From Acanthaster planci (Eukaryota > Echinodermata > Asteroidea > Valvatida > Acanthasteridae): a stretch of DNA of 64,000 bases. Of the stretch, positions 1 to 13,100 are shown in pieces. The DNA lies in NCBI RefSeq assembly GCF_001949145.1, contig NW_019091403.1, positions 327,650 through 391,649 on the forward strand. The letters are read 5' to 3'. The position numbers were made by a program, and so were the translations under genes. The notes under the pieces are model-generated. The model made no database searches and had not been told where the DNA came from. It saw only the letters and a list, made by a program, of their open reading frames with translations. Position 1 is the stretch's first letter. Each line of letters starts with the position of its first letter.

Positions 1-700
1 GCTTCTCAGTATAAAATCAAGTAAATTACCTTGGTCTCCGAGAACCCCCCATCACGCACACAAATGACCGCCCCCGGCGGAGTTGCAAAAGGCTAAACTA
101 ACAAGTCATACCACAATCAATCCCATCTTCATTCCTTTTTCCATCAGAGATAAGACTGAGAATGGAAGGACTTGACAGAACATCACCTTGATACGTACGG
201 AGGCAATATACAGCTAGAGATTTCCGTCCCCGCGTTGCAAAGTTATTTTTGCAGTTAGAATGAGCATCCCCACAGTTCCGTTCTTGGCGATGCTCGAGTT
301 GAACTATTCAGAGTATTCATCCAGATCCAAAGAAAAATACTTGTAAAAACCCCGACTTCGGGAAAAATACACGGCAACATGAAAACAAACTCGAACTTGG
401 GGGGGGGGGGCTTGAGTAAAAACAAACTCCGACGGGAAAACAAACTACTATGCCTACTATACTTCGGAAAATGTATACTCGACGACTCATGTGGACGTTT
501 GTTTTATCATATGGTTTCATAAGGGGCTTCGTTTTAACATGGAGAAATAAAATTTCTCCATGGTTTTAATTACTCAACCACTTTTTTTTAGTATACCCAT
601 GGAAGAATGTTTCCAAGAGACGGTGTCATGTTGAAATTTGACTCTGGACTTTTTGTCCTGAGTTAAAGATTTCATCATTTCATGATATTCTTCTTCGTTT
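1..700. other. Upstream flank of the receptor gene, no gene seen
   Basis: No coding region is recognised. It contains a G10 run near 401-411 and a short perfect palindrome at 538-562 (11-bp arms reading catggagaaat, 3-base loop). The small ORFs here have no codon or motif support. Confidence 0.5.
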
Positions 701-765
701 GGTGAATTCAATTTGTTCTACAGAAGCTGTTTTCCAGAAGACTCGAAACACAGCTGGGTTTTGGT

Positions 766-803
766 GCACGTGACTGCTCAATCACGCTTTGTTGTCACAT
801 GAC
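766..803 (+). promoter_or_regulatory. Two E-boxes of MiT/TFE (CLEAR-like) type
   Basis: GCACGTGAC (766-774) and GTCACATGAC (794-803) lie about 130-170 bp upstream of the likely start codon. CACGTGAC is the core of the CLEAR element bound by TFEB/TFE3, and TCACATGA is the M-box variant bound by MITF/TFE factors. Lysosomal genes, including mannose-6-phosphate receptors, are known CLEAR-network targets. Sites are seen directly; function is inferred from position and gene identity. Confidence 0.45.
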
Positions 804-842
804 GATTGTGAAGCCACCTGCCAGTAACTGTTTCATGCCAAA

Positions 843-856
843 ACAATATATTAAAA
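843..856 (+). promoter_or_regulatory. Possible TATA-like element
   Basis: The A/T run caatatattaaaa lies about 80-90 bp before the strongest start codon. It could be a TATA-like core promoter element, but no transcription start can be fixed from sequence. Confidence 0.2.
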
Positions 857-935
857 AAAACAGCCGCCGGAAAACTTCACCGATNAAAATTAAAGACCCA
901 TGCGTGGTAACCTTTCGACCTCGAAATTTAACAAC

Positions 936-1102
936 ATGGAGAATTTGGGGCGAGAAGGACTGATGAAAGTAAATTCTCAGTTTTGTTTTAAGTTTTATTC
1001 TTCCATGATGAAGTTATTATTATTTTTCATTCTTGGCTGCGGAAAGGTTGTTGCAGATACGTGCATGGCAGGGGACTTCAATTTAACACCAATACAGGAA
1101 TG
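936..1102 (+). CDS. IGF2R: IGF2R-like exon 1: signal peptide and start of repeat 1
   Basis: The frame is open from 900. ATG 936 has the best start context (A at -3, G at +4). ATGs at 1005/1008 would give a more compact signal peptide ([17 protein letters not shown]). The hydrophobic core LLLFFILGC is followed by DTC, the first cysteine of repeat 1. The donor is TG|gtaagg, phase 2. The exact start codon is uncertain. Confidence 0.8.
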
Positions 1103-4100
1103 GTAAGGATTTATGTGAGTGAGACTGTTCGTTTTTCTAGGTCTGTCGACGGTGACTATCATGGACTATACTATAGTGTCGGCAGTGAGACTGTCTTCAA
1201 AAATCATCATTGTTTTGTCGTGTCTGTTAAGTCTGTTTGTTTCACACACTGTTCAGCTGTTGTCTGTCTTTTTAGGACAGTAGAGGTTGTACATTGCTGG
1301 TACTTTGGCGTCAGTTCTTTGTTACTTTAAATAAGAGACATGACACTGACACTGACAGACATGACAGAGGGAACAAATTCATGACAACGTTGCGTAACGT
1401 CGGGCGAATGGATGCTCACCAAGTTGTTGTTCCCCTCTAGCTTTGTTCACTTAGGCCTACTGTCGCAGGAAAGCTAAAATCAATAGCCATGGTGGCGACA
1501 GAACGGACTGTGGGAAATAAACTTTTCGATGTTTGCAATGCAGTATGGGTTCGGATGACAAACAAGAAATGTATTTTATGCACAACCCTGTGGGAGAAGT
1601 GTATCTGCAAAATGTTAATCTGTGTCCATTTTATTTCATACTCCAATTCAAGCCACCCCCTTCTGACAAAGTGTTGCATTATTGATTTGGGACAAAGATA
1701 TTCACAAACTTCAAAGTTTAAAAGCTTGGCAGAAAAGCAAAATTCAGAGAATCCCCTCCAACAACACCAGTTTTTGTCATACCCTATGCTTTGACTAAGA
1801 TCATGAATATTAATACTCTAGACTCTAGTACTGTCCAATCAAAATCATGACTTGTAGCTCATTTATCCTGCATTGACCAGTCATGTTCATTTTCAGTCTG
1901 TAGAGTGATTGGTGCTCTTAAAAAAGACATTTAAGGGTGATTTCTTCTTCTTACAAACATTTGAAAACTGATTTGAAATATTTCCTGTACAATCTGATAA
2001 TACGCTTGCATCTGTGAGCTGGTGAGCTGATACATAAAAAAAAATGGAGTAGAAAACTAAATTGATTTCTGACAGGTTCACTTCTCCCATAGGGTTGTGC
2101 AGAAAATGCATTGCTTGTTTGCCATTTAAACCCATAATGCATTACGAACGTCAAAAAGTTTTATTGAAGTCATGACTTTGTTCAGGTTCTTGTGCCACAT
2201 ATCGTGCTGGGTATAATGTCAATTAAGTAACTGGGACCCTACAAATCACCTTTTTTAACATTGTCAGGTGAAAGTAGAAAAACCTGACCATGTCCAAATG
2301 TTGAAAAATGCTATTTGCTGGGTCGAAGTTACTCAGACCATATTGGGTGTACTATTACCATGTACTGTATCTTAAAGTGATTTTTGATACTGCCTTTTCA
2401 GGGAAACATGGAACCTCAGAACCGACAAGTTAGCTTCCACGTCCTCGGCGTTCTACATGAACTTGTGCGGCACAGTCGCACCGACGGGGAGTGGCAATTC
2501 ATGCCCCGCCGGCAGCTCTGTTTGCCTTAAAATGGGCCAGACGTACCGGAATGTGGGGAACCACAATCAAACAGTGAGTGCCACGGCCAATGCCAATGGG
2601 GGAGGTTTTCGCTTGGATTACCGAGGGGAGGAATGTGCCAACAGCACAGCAAATCCCAAGGAGAAGTGGCAAACGACTATCGATTTCAAGTGCGATAAAA
2701 CATTAGTGAGTATCGTTTCAGTTATGTTATTGTTATTACAAAAACTGTCCCATACTGTTTAATTGTTTAGCCAACGCTTAAAAGAGGCCGCCGCCGCCTA
2801 CCTTGTTGTTTTCATATGCATAATTACATTCAACAATGCACATGGTTCAACCAATGTAAAAATGTAGATTGATGTTGGGGCATTTAAAACAAGCAATGTT
2901 TATGGTTTTGGGATCTCCTTTTCTTTTTTTCAAAAAGTACCTGGATGCCGAAAGAAAAAACAAAACAGAATGTAACAAGCATCGTTTACAATAAAAAAAA
3001 GAACGCCACATTGCGTTGATCAGATTGTTCAATCTCTAAAATGGGCAGTTCCGTTTAAACGTTTGGGAAAATCTGAACTGTATCTGCATTTGGAACTTGT
3101 TTTCATTTAAAAGTGTGAAAGTCCCACCCTCAGTTTGGGATATTGTCACTGTTTATGTTGAACAGGTTCTGAAAGCTGCCGTACATTGTTGAGTTTTATA
3201 AATGTAGCTTAATAACTTGTCTTCCTGGTGTAATTGTGGTGCTTAACAAATAGTGAAACCATTTCTGTTGACTGACTGAAACAAACCATTAGCTCCATAG
3301 GAGAAGGTGCGTAGGGAGAGATTTAATTTGTAATATTTATAAAAACATTTAAAATGAAAGTGGATTTTGTTACAAGGGTTTTCCAGGTTTTCGAAAAAAT
3401 ATGTTCATCTAATCTAAAACCAGATTCCTAGAGTATCATTTAATAGAGACATAATCTTGTACATGTTTTTACGTCCATTTCTTTTGTTTGAAATAAACCA
3501 ATCACTGTAGTGGAGAAGAATTTCCTATTGGACCACTCGGTTCTTTGGAAGTTGCAAATGAGAAGCTTTCGAGGGGCGCCTGTTGATTTTAGCAGGCACA
3601 CAGCTTTTCCTCAGATCAGCTGGTTTCCTCATTTTTCACTTTACGCTCATGCCATTGAAAATTGAAAAACACTCTGTAAAGTCAGGTGCAGATTGGAGTT
3701 TCCTTGTTGATTGGTCAAAGTCCAAGTTGCATGTCTATTTTAGGGAGATTTTAGCAGGGAGAAGAGGTTTAGCACATGGGTGAAAAGTTGAAAAAAAAAA
3801 AAGGGAAAACTTGTTGGTCGCGACTCTCATAAATTGTGATGTTGTGACTGAACTCTTTCTCAATAGTTTACATTTTTCCGCTGAAAGTCCAGAGGTTTTT
3901 CACATTTTTAGGGTTCACCTGTTTTCATTGAGCGTTCCGGCTGCACATATTTCTTTGAGTGGCACAGCACTGTAGCCTGTAAGAACCTCGTCACAGCACC
4001 CATCCATGAAGTGCCCTGCTCTGTCTACGACAACGGCAACAAAAAGCGGGACCTGACCCCACTCATCAAGCAACTTGGCGGGTACAAAGTCGACTCTGAA

Positions 4101-7100
4101 ACGGCAGACCAAGACCTGTACATCAACGTGTGCAGGGATCTGACACCAGGTGTGTGTGCATGCAAGGTTGTCTCCTAGCCCACTTGCAAAAACTTCCTAG
4201 CAAAAACTTGAATTACTTTAGTGTAAACAAAATTCTGAAAAATTTTAACAGAAAAAACAAACAGTATGTGCATACGAAGTCTGCTCCGTGACCACAGAAT
4301 ACTCATACTTTTGTGGCCGAAATGTTGGAATTCAAAAACTTATTTACCAGCAATTCACACGCTGTCCTTTGACCAAATCCATTTTTGTAGTTGGTGCAGT
4401 AAAAAATAATAAAATTTGTGGACATTGCAGGGACAGCTACCTACCAAAAAAATATTGTCATGGTTGTTTGACTGGGCTATGCTGGATCAAATTGGATCAA
4501 AGTGAATGCCAGACGCATTGTCAGTTAATGAGATTTTGGCCAAGAGCCAAGAGATTTTTGCTGTAGTAACTGGATTTCTGATAATGCTAGTGATTGTAAT
4601 GCTTGGATGATATTCCAGTCTGTCGGATTTAAAGTGCAAATTTTAAACAAATTTTAAAAAGGGTTAGAATTAGGATAGTTATTCTCCATATTTACCGGTT
4701 TACATAGACGGGCCAACAGCCAATTGCCCAACGGGCAGTGCCGCGTGTTGGATCACCCGCTCCACAGGCACTGATGGCGCAGTCACTACCAGCGTGGTCA
4801 GCGTCGGCGAAGCATCCAGCCGTTTGCAGACCATCGGCCATGAGCAATTGGAGCTGCGTTACACCACCGAGACCACCCCCGCCGATTGCCTCAGCTCACC
4901 GCAAGTGACCATCGAGTTTGTCTGTCCCCGCGAGGGAGGCAGAAACGAAGGGGTAAAAAGTGGGAGGGGAGAAAAAAGATGGTGGTTTGCAATGTTTTGA
5001 TAGACTTAAGAGCTCAGTCACTGCTAGTTTACAGAGTATTGCCTCCAAAGCCTACATATCTTTTATATCAACCAGGAGATTAGGAAAGATTTTGTGGGAT
5101 GCAGGAAGGTAGAACCCAGCCAAACTTAATCCAGAATGTCACTTTCACCTCAAATACCCAAAATGCCAGCTACATTATTTGCATTCCAAAAGCGAAATCT
5201 GATTCTAGCAGTTTATCGAGTTCCACGTAGCCTGGAGATTTTTATTTTCCCATCAAAACCCTCCAAAAGCTGTCCTTTTCATCTGTTAAGCGATTTGTGA
5301 AGTACAAAGTTCAATGTGACGGTTGAAAAAAAAGGTTTTTTTTTTTCACTGGCTTTTTCTGTTCAGAGTCAGAATCCTAAACTCCTGTCCAGCACCAACT
5401 GTCACTACGAGGTGCAGTGGGTGACGGAGTTTGCCTGCAAGGCCGAGATGCTGACCACAGACACCTGCGCCTTCACCAACGATCAGCACGGCATCGACCT
5501 AGATCTGAGTCCACTCACAGACACATCCAGTAAGATCTTTGTATTTGTGTCATGTGCTCCCATACCACTGTGTTTGTACTTACAGCACTAAAGTTGATAC
5601 TGCTCTTTTGGCCAGTTCAGGAGTTATGAATAATGTTTTATATGTCAGTCGATAAGGTGTGTTTTTTAACAGACATTACAACATTTTAGTATCGTCAATC
5701 TTGGCTAGGCTCTAATGATGCCAAGGCGCTTTATTTTGCTTCAAAGCCATCAAAACTTCTAAGTGTAGATAAGAGTTTGGCAGGCTTTTTTTTTCTGAAA
5801 TCATACTGTTATTCTTTTGCAGTCTGTAGACTGATTTCAAAGAAAGAAATATATGTTTTCAAGTCCTCTGCTGTACGTGGTTCTTCCATTTGAATTGATA
5901 TTTCTTGATCCCAACTTGGGGAGTCGGCTTTCTCCTTTGAGATGCACCTGTGGACTCTTTCTATCTACTGCAGGGAAAGCCCCTAAACTTGCCGCTGGAG
6001 GAGGATACAATTATTGGTTAGACGTTTGTCAGGACACGACAATTGACTGCCCAGATGGGGACCGCCACGGGGCTGTGTGCCAGAAATTGTCGTCTGGAGA
6101 GAATGGGGTTGTTGCCGGCGTCAACGACAAGCATGTTCTGAGGTGAGAAAATAGACAGGCAACCTGTCATATCACGAGAGAGGCATTGGCTCGAGGATTC
6201 TGTCATAGTATTGGTTGCTGTGGGCGTTGCCAGTTCTCCTTCCCTAAAATCTCATTGTGCGACGAACTGGGGGAAATGTGCATACGTGTGCAAACAGCGC
6301 CTGCCCTCACATGCGGTAACCTTACATATCTAATGTGGACTTGTGATCAAAAGAAGTCCATCCAATGCAGGACAGAGAGACGTTCTGTGCACTTTGCCAT
6401 GTCTACAGGGAGTTTCCTCTTCTCTGAAAAGAAGTTCAGAGGTATTTAGGGGTTAGGGTCATTGATTGTAAATGGAAGAGGAACATTCAAGGAAAGATTT
6501 TACAAAAATCCCGCTGAAAATCATGTTCCCAGTCAAGAAAAATGACTATGTTGGCTGAGTTTTCTTAACTGCCCCAAAACAACGGAATGTCCACAGTAGT
6601 TATCTGACGTACATGTGGGATGTGCATGGATGTGCAAATATTTAAATGAGTTGACCCCCACATCAGAGGTCACAGAATCAAAGTTGCGGTGGCTGTTATC
6701 AGAAATCCACTTTAGCTCCCTTCAAAGTGCACTTTCAGAACCCATTACATTGACAGCATTCTAGTTGAAGATTTCACCGGAAACTTGTTCCAGAGTACAA
6801 CCAAATTAAACCAAGAACCATCCACATCGCAGTCTGACAACCAGTTGCTATGTCTGACTGTCTTTCAGTGCCTAGCAACATCGTGGTCTTGGTTGCTTTA
6901 AACGACTTTTTTTTGAATCATTGTTTTTTATTTCTTCAGCTATGCTGATGGAGAGTTGACTCTGACATACAGGGGCGGAGCTGTTTGCAGCAATGGCTTT
7001 CCGCGCACATCTGTCATCTCGTTTGAATGCAGCAAGACCGCAGGTAATGTGCGACTACTGAAAATTTAACAGCATATGTAGGTTTGATTTCGTCCGTAGA

Positions 7101-10100
7101 TAGAAATTGAGTGTGTGAGCGCACTCCGTAGGACAGCATTTGAAAATGGTGCTTTATCGGCTGTGGTATAAGCTATGCTGCCTTGTTGACATTGCTGTGC
7201 TAGGCAGATACACTGTGAAAACTTAGCCGCATCAAGACGGGGCTTCTGGAAGGAGGGCTGCTTCTGTTGTGAGCGTGCACCCGCATATTTGCAACAGGCG
7301 AAAACCTGGATCTTTGCCATTTCCAAAACAGGCGTCAAGATTTCTGGCTTCCTCTGTTGCCACCTTATGTCCACAAGTTTGCAGTCAGGGAAGACCTAGC
7401 CCTAGCTGCCATTCGGACTCAGATGCAGTTTGATTTGTTGTCCCCCGCTAGGTGTCGGGAACCCTACCTTTGTGACGGAGACCGAGTGTACGTATTTCTT
7501 CGAGTGGCAGACCCAGTACGCTTGCCTGGACCACCCGCTGGGCAAGTCCTGCCGCGTGGACATGGGTGGCCAGCGCTACGACCTCTCGCCCCTGGTCCGG
7601 GAGGCCGGGTCCAACTGGCAGGCACTGGATGGTCAGCATCAGCACAGTGCTCCGTCCGAGGGCGAGTACCTCATCAACGTCTGTGCCGAAATCATCCCTG
7701 AGGGGCTACATTACCACGCGGCGTGCCCCGAGAAGTCGGCAGCTTGCCTGATCGGTAAGAGATAGCCAAGGCACGGCTACGGCAAACATTGACACACGTG
7801 TCTATGAGAGCCGTTGGTTTGTGGCTGTAACCTGTTCTCATAGACTTGCACATGTTTCCAGTAGTCATAGCCGAGTGATTCAAGCACGACCGATAATCTG
7901 AACTGATCTCCCAAGATGCTCACTATGAGAACATTTTACTCTATATCTCATTCGTAAATGGCTAGGACAGTTTGATCATTCCTATTGGTTGAGAGCACGC
8001 CATGTGGCCAGTCTTCAGTGGTTGACAAATGACAAAGTACCAGCTGGCTCTATGCCATCTCACCTAGTATGCACTACATGTTTGCCAGTCTCCATATATG
8101 GAGCTTTTTACGACTGCTTGTAGCAGGAACATACCATAACATGGCTGAAGGGGTGTTTGAAATAAATTAAGTAAAATTGTTGAACAAACGTATCATTTTT
8201 ACATTTGACATCTTGACTCGAGAGGTATTTTTGAATGGGAATAACTGCCTACCAGGCTTGTGTTCAGGATCATCTCCGGATAGTGGATACCAATAATGTC
8301 CCCTGCCTTTGGCTCGGGCATCATTGGCATTCCTTCTCCTGACCTGGTCATAAACAAACATTGAAGACTGGATCAGTTCATATCAAATCCCTGAAAACTA
8401 ATCTCGACTTCCTCCTCTCCTCAACTATTGAAATTTTACACTTTCAATTTTGAGCTCCTTATCCGTCCACTTTCGGACCTTGTCAGGTTCAAGATTTGGG
8501 ACGAATGACAAAAAAGATTTTGTCCTTTTTTTCTTAATTTGTTGCATGACTAGATCACGATAATAACCCGTATAGTCTCGGCCAGTACAAGGAATCACCT
8601 GTTTTCAGAAACGGCCACATCACACTGACATACTACAATGGCACAAAGTGCAGCGGCCAAGCCAAGACAGTCATCACGTTCATATGTGCTTACGGTAGGA
8701 GCATGCCAAAGTTACCAAGGGTCCTATTTTGAACTGTTGTATTTACACCCTCTATCTCATGTGTTCCATGTGTTCTAGAACCCAATTATAGAAATCTTCC
8801 ACGAAATCAAATTTTTTGTACTTTCCTTGGAGTTCTTACTATTCTGGACAATGGCTGGCTATGTGAAAACCTAAATGCCTAGCCATAGTGGAAAGACACA
8901 TTTATTGAACAGCACCTTATGATGGATGTGTTCTAGTTTGTAAAAGACTGAAAGATACAGACAGATGGTTAATGATGAATAGTCAAGTCCCAAACATTAA
9001 GTAATGGAAAATGACCTAAACCTCAAGAAGTGTGTTTTCTCTCATATCAGGTGACTTGGAGAGTGCGCCCTCATTTGTCCGCAAATCCTCAGACGAATGT
9101 CTGTACGAGTTTGAGTGGCGAACAGCGGCTGCCTGTCCCCTGGGCCACAAGTGGGGGACGGACTGCCGGGTGTTTGATGACGATGCTGGTGAGTTCTTCC
9201 CAACTTAGGTGACCCTCCAGCAGAGAAGTGTGAACGAAACTGATGGTCCTTTGGTGAGAATTCATCACACGGGATACATTCAGCACGCAAAACCAATTTC
9301 TATTAAATGTATGGTCTTCTCTCGGGCACTGGGCATAGTTGGAAAACTCCCCCAAAGTCTGTCTCTGTTTTGTCGCTGAGGGTGCACTTCAAGTTGGTGT
9401 GAATTGTCCGCATTTTTTAAACACTACTGGGCCAGTTTTGGATCTGTGAATTTGTAATTGCTCTGTCTCGCTTCTCTTCACCATAATTTGCAAAGACAGT
9501 TACAACAGGTAAGGTGTTAACATGCCTTTACTCAGTGTGGATTCGAACCCTGAACATAAAGCTCAAAGAACTGGATCCAGTTTTTACTGCTGTTTGAAGC
9601 AGAAATTTTCGCTTGGGAGTTGTTGAGTTGAAGTCAGCTTGGAACTGGTCATGAACAGTAGCCATCATGGAAAGTTTGGGTTGTGATCGTGCTTTTGCCA
9701 AGCACAATTTTTCAAAATTTTGTACTTAGATCGTTGAAATTGGACACTAACCGAAGACGGTCATATTCGCCTTGTATTTTGAAAAATGAATCTAGAAATT
9801 GTCAGTTTTATTCAAGGTTTTAGTGCCGTCCTAATCTGTGTTTTTGATTGTCTTCCTTGCTAGGGTTCTCCTTTGATCTGAGCCGTCTCACATCAGCTAA
9901 CAAGTTCTACAACATGACGGACGGTGACTACGACTATTACATCAATGTCTGCGCTCCAATCGCTGACACCCCTTGCAACGACGGGTCAATCCCCAACCCT
10001 GCCGCTTGCCAGGTCAAACGGGACTCCAGTAGTGGGTGAGTCTGGCTTGGCCTCCTGAGCTGTAATTTTCCGGGAAACTACAAATTTTAACATGTTACAA

Positions 10101-13100
10101 AATCCTGGTTTTGGTGTTGTTTTATTTCAGTGAAAAGTGGGTTCTTGGACGCATCAACAAGACCCTGGAGTATTTTGATGGAGTCGTCAAGCTGACATAC
10201 CTCAACGGGACTCCCTACCACGTTCAAGATGGTGCAGAGCAAGTGAAGCGCAGGGTGGGAAAAGAGATAAAGGAGCAATGATTTGATTATGTCCCTGAGC
10301 AGGATACTTTACGCACTTGCCCCCTTCACAATTACCTGGTTATGGTGTTACGTTGTGCTGGATTTGCTAGAAGTGGTTGGATGCATATTGTGAATAAACT
10401 TCACCAGCGACAAGAAAATTTGGGTGGAACTTTATACCACCTTCTTTCCCTCCGTGCAAGGCTCTGTTTAGGTGCTGCTTATCGTAATCAAGATCTCAGT
10501 GAACACAATTTGTAATTGTCAGTGTTGCGTTTTGTTTGGAACCGCGCCATTCTGTTTAACCAGCTCAACAACTGAAGATTGACCAATTCTAGTCATCCTT
10601 AATCAAATTGTTGACTTTTCGCGTACTTGTAACCTTCCTGCTCATCTTATCCACTGTAAACGTTTCACCCCTGAGTCATTTCCATATTCGACCCTTCAGG
10701 CAGAGATAGCATTCCTGTGCGCCCCCGACCAGGATCCGGGATATCCCACTTTCAAGTACGAGGCAGACAACGCGTACGTCTTCAACTGGTACACCAGATA
10801 CGCTTGCCCGGAAGAACCAATCGAGTGTGTGGTTACTGATGACACAGCGCACAAGCAGTACGACTTGTCAAGGTATTTTGCGCATCTCCTTCGCCCGTTT
10901 TTAATTTTTTTATACAAAGTGATTTGATTTGGGTAATGACTCATCTCATATCCAGCACTAATTTCCCTTCATTACACAGTGAAGCACAAATTACCTTCAC
11001 CAATAGTTGTAAGGCCTTGTGGGTAGGTTCACCCAATAATCCACTTGTGAGTTAAATTTGAATAAAATCCGGTACACTTTGTTATTTGATTGCACATAAA
11101 CATAACAATTTGAATTCCTCAGATTAAAGACACTGTTGCTATACCTCTTGATTCGGAGCAAGCTTTTGCTTAGCGACCACCATCTCTGGAATGGACTGGT
11201 TCCTTTGTGCCCTTCTTATCCATTGAGAATGGTGTATTGTTGCAAGGCATCTCCTATGTAACTAAGCAAAAGCTTGCCCCAAATCATGAGGTATAGCAAC
11301 AGTGCGTTTAGTATGGAGAATTCAAGTTGTTGTGTTCACATGAATTTAAAGAACTCAGTGTACCAGATTTTATTCAAATTTAACTCGCAAATGGCTTATT
11401 CTAACAAGGTTTACCAAATTTTGGTTTGATCTTATTTTTTTCTGCTTCTCAGCTTGTCGAAGTCATTGGAGGAAGACAACTGGTCATTTGTGGATGATTC
11501 AGATCTCTATGGCAACCGCAAGAAGTACTACATCAACGTGTGCCGGCCGGTAAACCCAGTCAAGGGTTGCGGCGCTTTTGCCGGAGCTTGTCAGACAGAA
11601 TTCAACAACAGTCAGGTTTGTTCCCAGGGCAAAAGTGAGCTCTGACAAGAGCTTTGTGAATGAATGAACATAAAGAAATTACGTCGTAACCTTTTCAGTC
11701 ATTCCAAACTTCTTCAATCCCATGTCCCTGCTGAGTTAAAGGGTGCCCTCACAGGCAAAGAAGAAACAGGCTGGTGGCAAATTTTCATCTCGGCTCGTGT
11801 CTCTACTCTGGCCTGTGCTCCTGCAAAGACTGCACCTTTGGACCTGTAGATATTGGGTTGCACACCTCAGCAGGTTCCCTCCCCCCACCATATGGGCAAA
11901 AGCCTCTGCGAGTATGCCACAAGTTCCTACCAAAGGACCGTCATTGCTATGCAAAAAAACACCTGCTCAGTCTTGTTACCACTCGTAGCAGATGTTGCAC
12001 TCCAGCTGACCCGAACAAAAAATCGCACGCTTTTAGAAACGCCGGAGATCGGCGGGGTAATTTCTCCAGTTTGTCTCCAAACTTGTCCTGTCTTTTTTTT
12101 TTTTTTCTGACAGGAGGTCCCCAGCGTCAGCTCCTTGGGAGTCCCCAAGTCTAAGCCGGTCATTGAGAGCGAAGGCCACCTGCTCCTGGTCTACACTAAT
12201 GGCAGCGCCTGCAACGGTGGGGCCGGGCAGGTGGAGAGCCGCATCCATTTCAGCTGCAGGAAGGGTGTGCTGGTAAGAGCACAGTGGTGAATGGGTCTGT
12301 GCGTAGACAATAGAGGGTAGTATGTTGGAGTGGTTGATAGACCAACACTTAGGCTTAGTTGGGCCCGAGTACAAAATACAAGGAATGAGTCACAAATTGT
12401 TTTGAAAATTTCATGTAAATACTAAATCACTAATTGACGACGAAAAAATAAAGTAAGACTTAAGCTAAGCAGGGGTGTGAGGGCAGTTTTTAGGTTAAGC
12501 CAAAATTAAAGTCATAATGCAGAAGGTGAAACTGTCGGAAAGCCCATCTTGGAGCACTCGCCCAATTAAGAATATACACCCGACTTCATATCACTGTCGA
12601 TCAAGTCTTGAGCCCTGCTTTCTCAATCAGTTTCTCTCTGTTTTTCTTGTCCGGTTCTCTTGTTCTCAACAACTGTTCCCTTGTGATTTGCCCACCAGGG
12701 GAGCAGCCCAAGACTCCTGGAGAAGGTCAACGACTGTCACTACTCCTTCATCTGGGAGACGGAAGCCGCCTGCCCCATCGACATGACCAGCGGAGAAGAC
12801 TGCACTGTCAAGGACCCCAACTCGGAGTACGTCTTCAACATGCAGACGCTGATCAAACCGGATGGCTTTTATAATGTCTCTGGGCCCTCGGGCAGCCGTT
12901 TCCAGGTACTCTCAGAAGATATTGGAATCAACAGTGTTCCTTTGACAATAACAATTCTTATTTTATAGTATTTATCAATAGAGTGCCAAAGTGCCATTAA
13001 AGCTGTCCTATTCAACATTGACAGAAAAAAGTAGATGACAGATTAAAATTTTGGTGAAGCATTTGTGTTAAATCTCACTGCTCTCTCTCACTCTTCCAAA

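Noticed and set aside
7357-7765. Alternative ORFs overlapping exon 8
   Set aside because: Shadows of a GC-rich exon. Only the frame with the MRH cysteines and tryptophan is coding.
8574-8576. Acceptor AG at 8574-8575 for exon 9
   Set aside because: It breaks the frame. The AG at 8552-8553 restores it and adds residues that fit the repeat.
9535-9552. B-box (minus strand ggttcgaatcc) suggesting a tRNA
   Set aside because: The flanking bases do not pair as a T stem and no A box is placed correctly.
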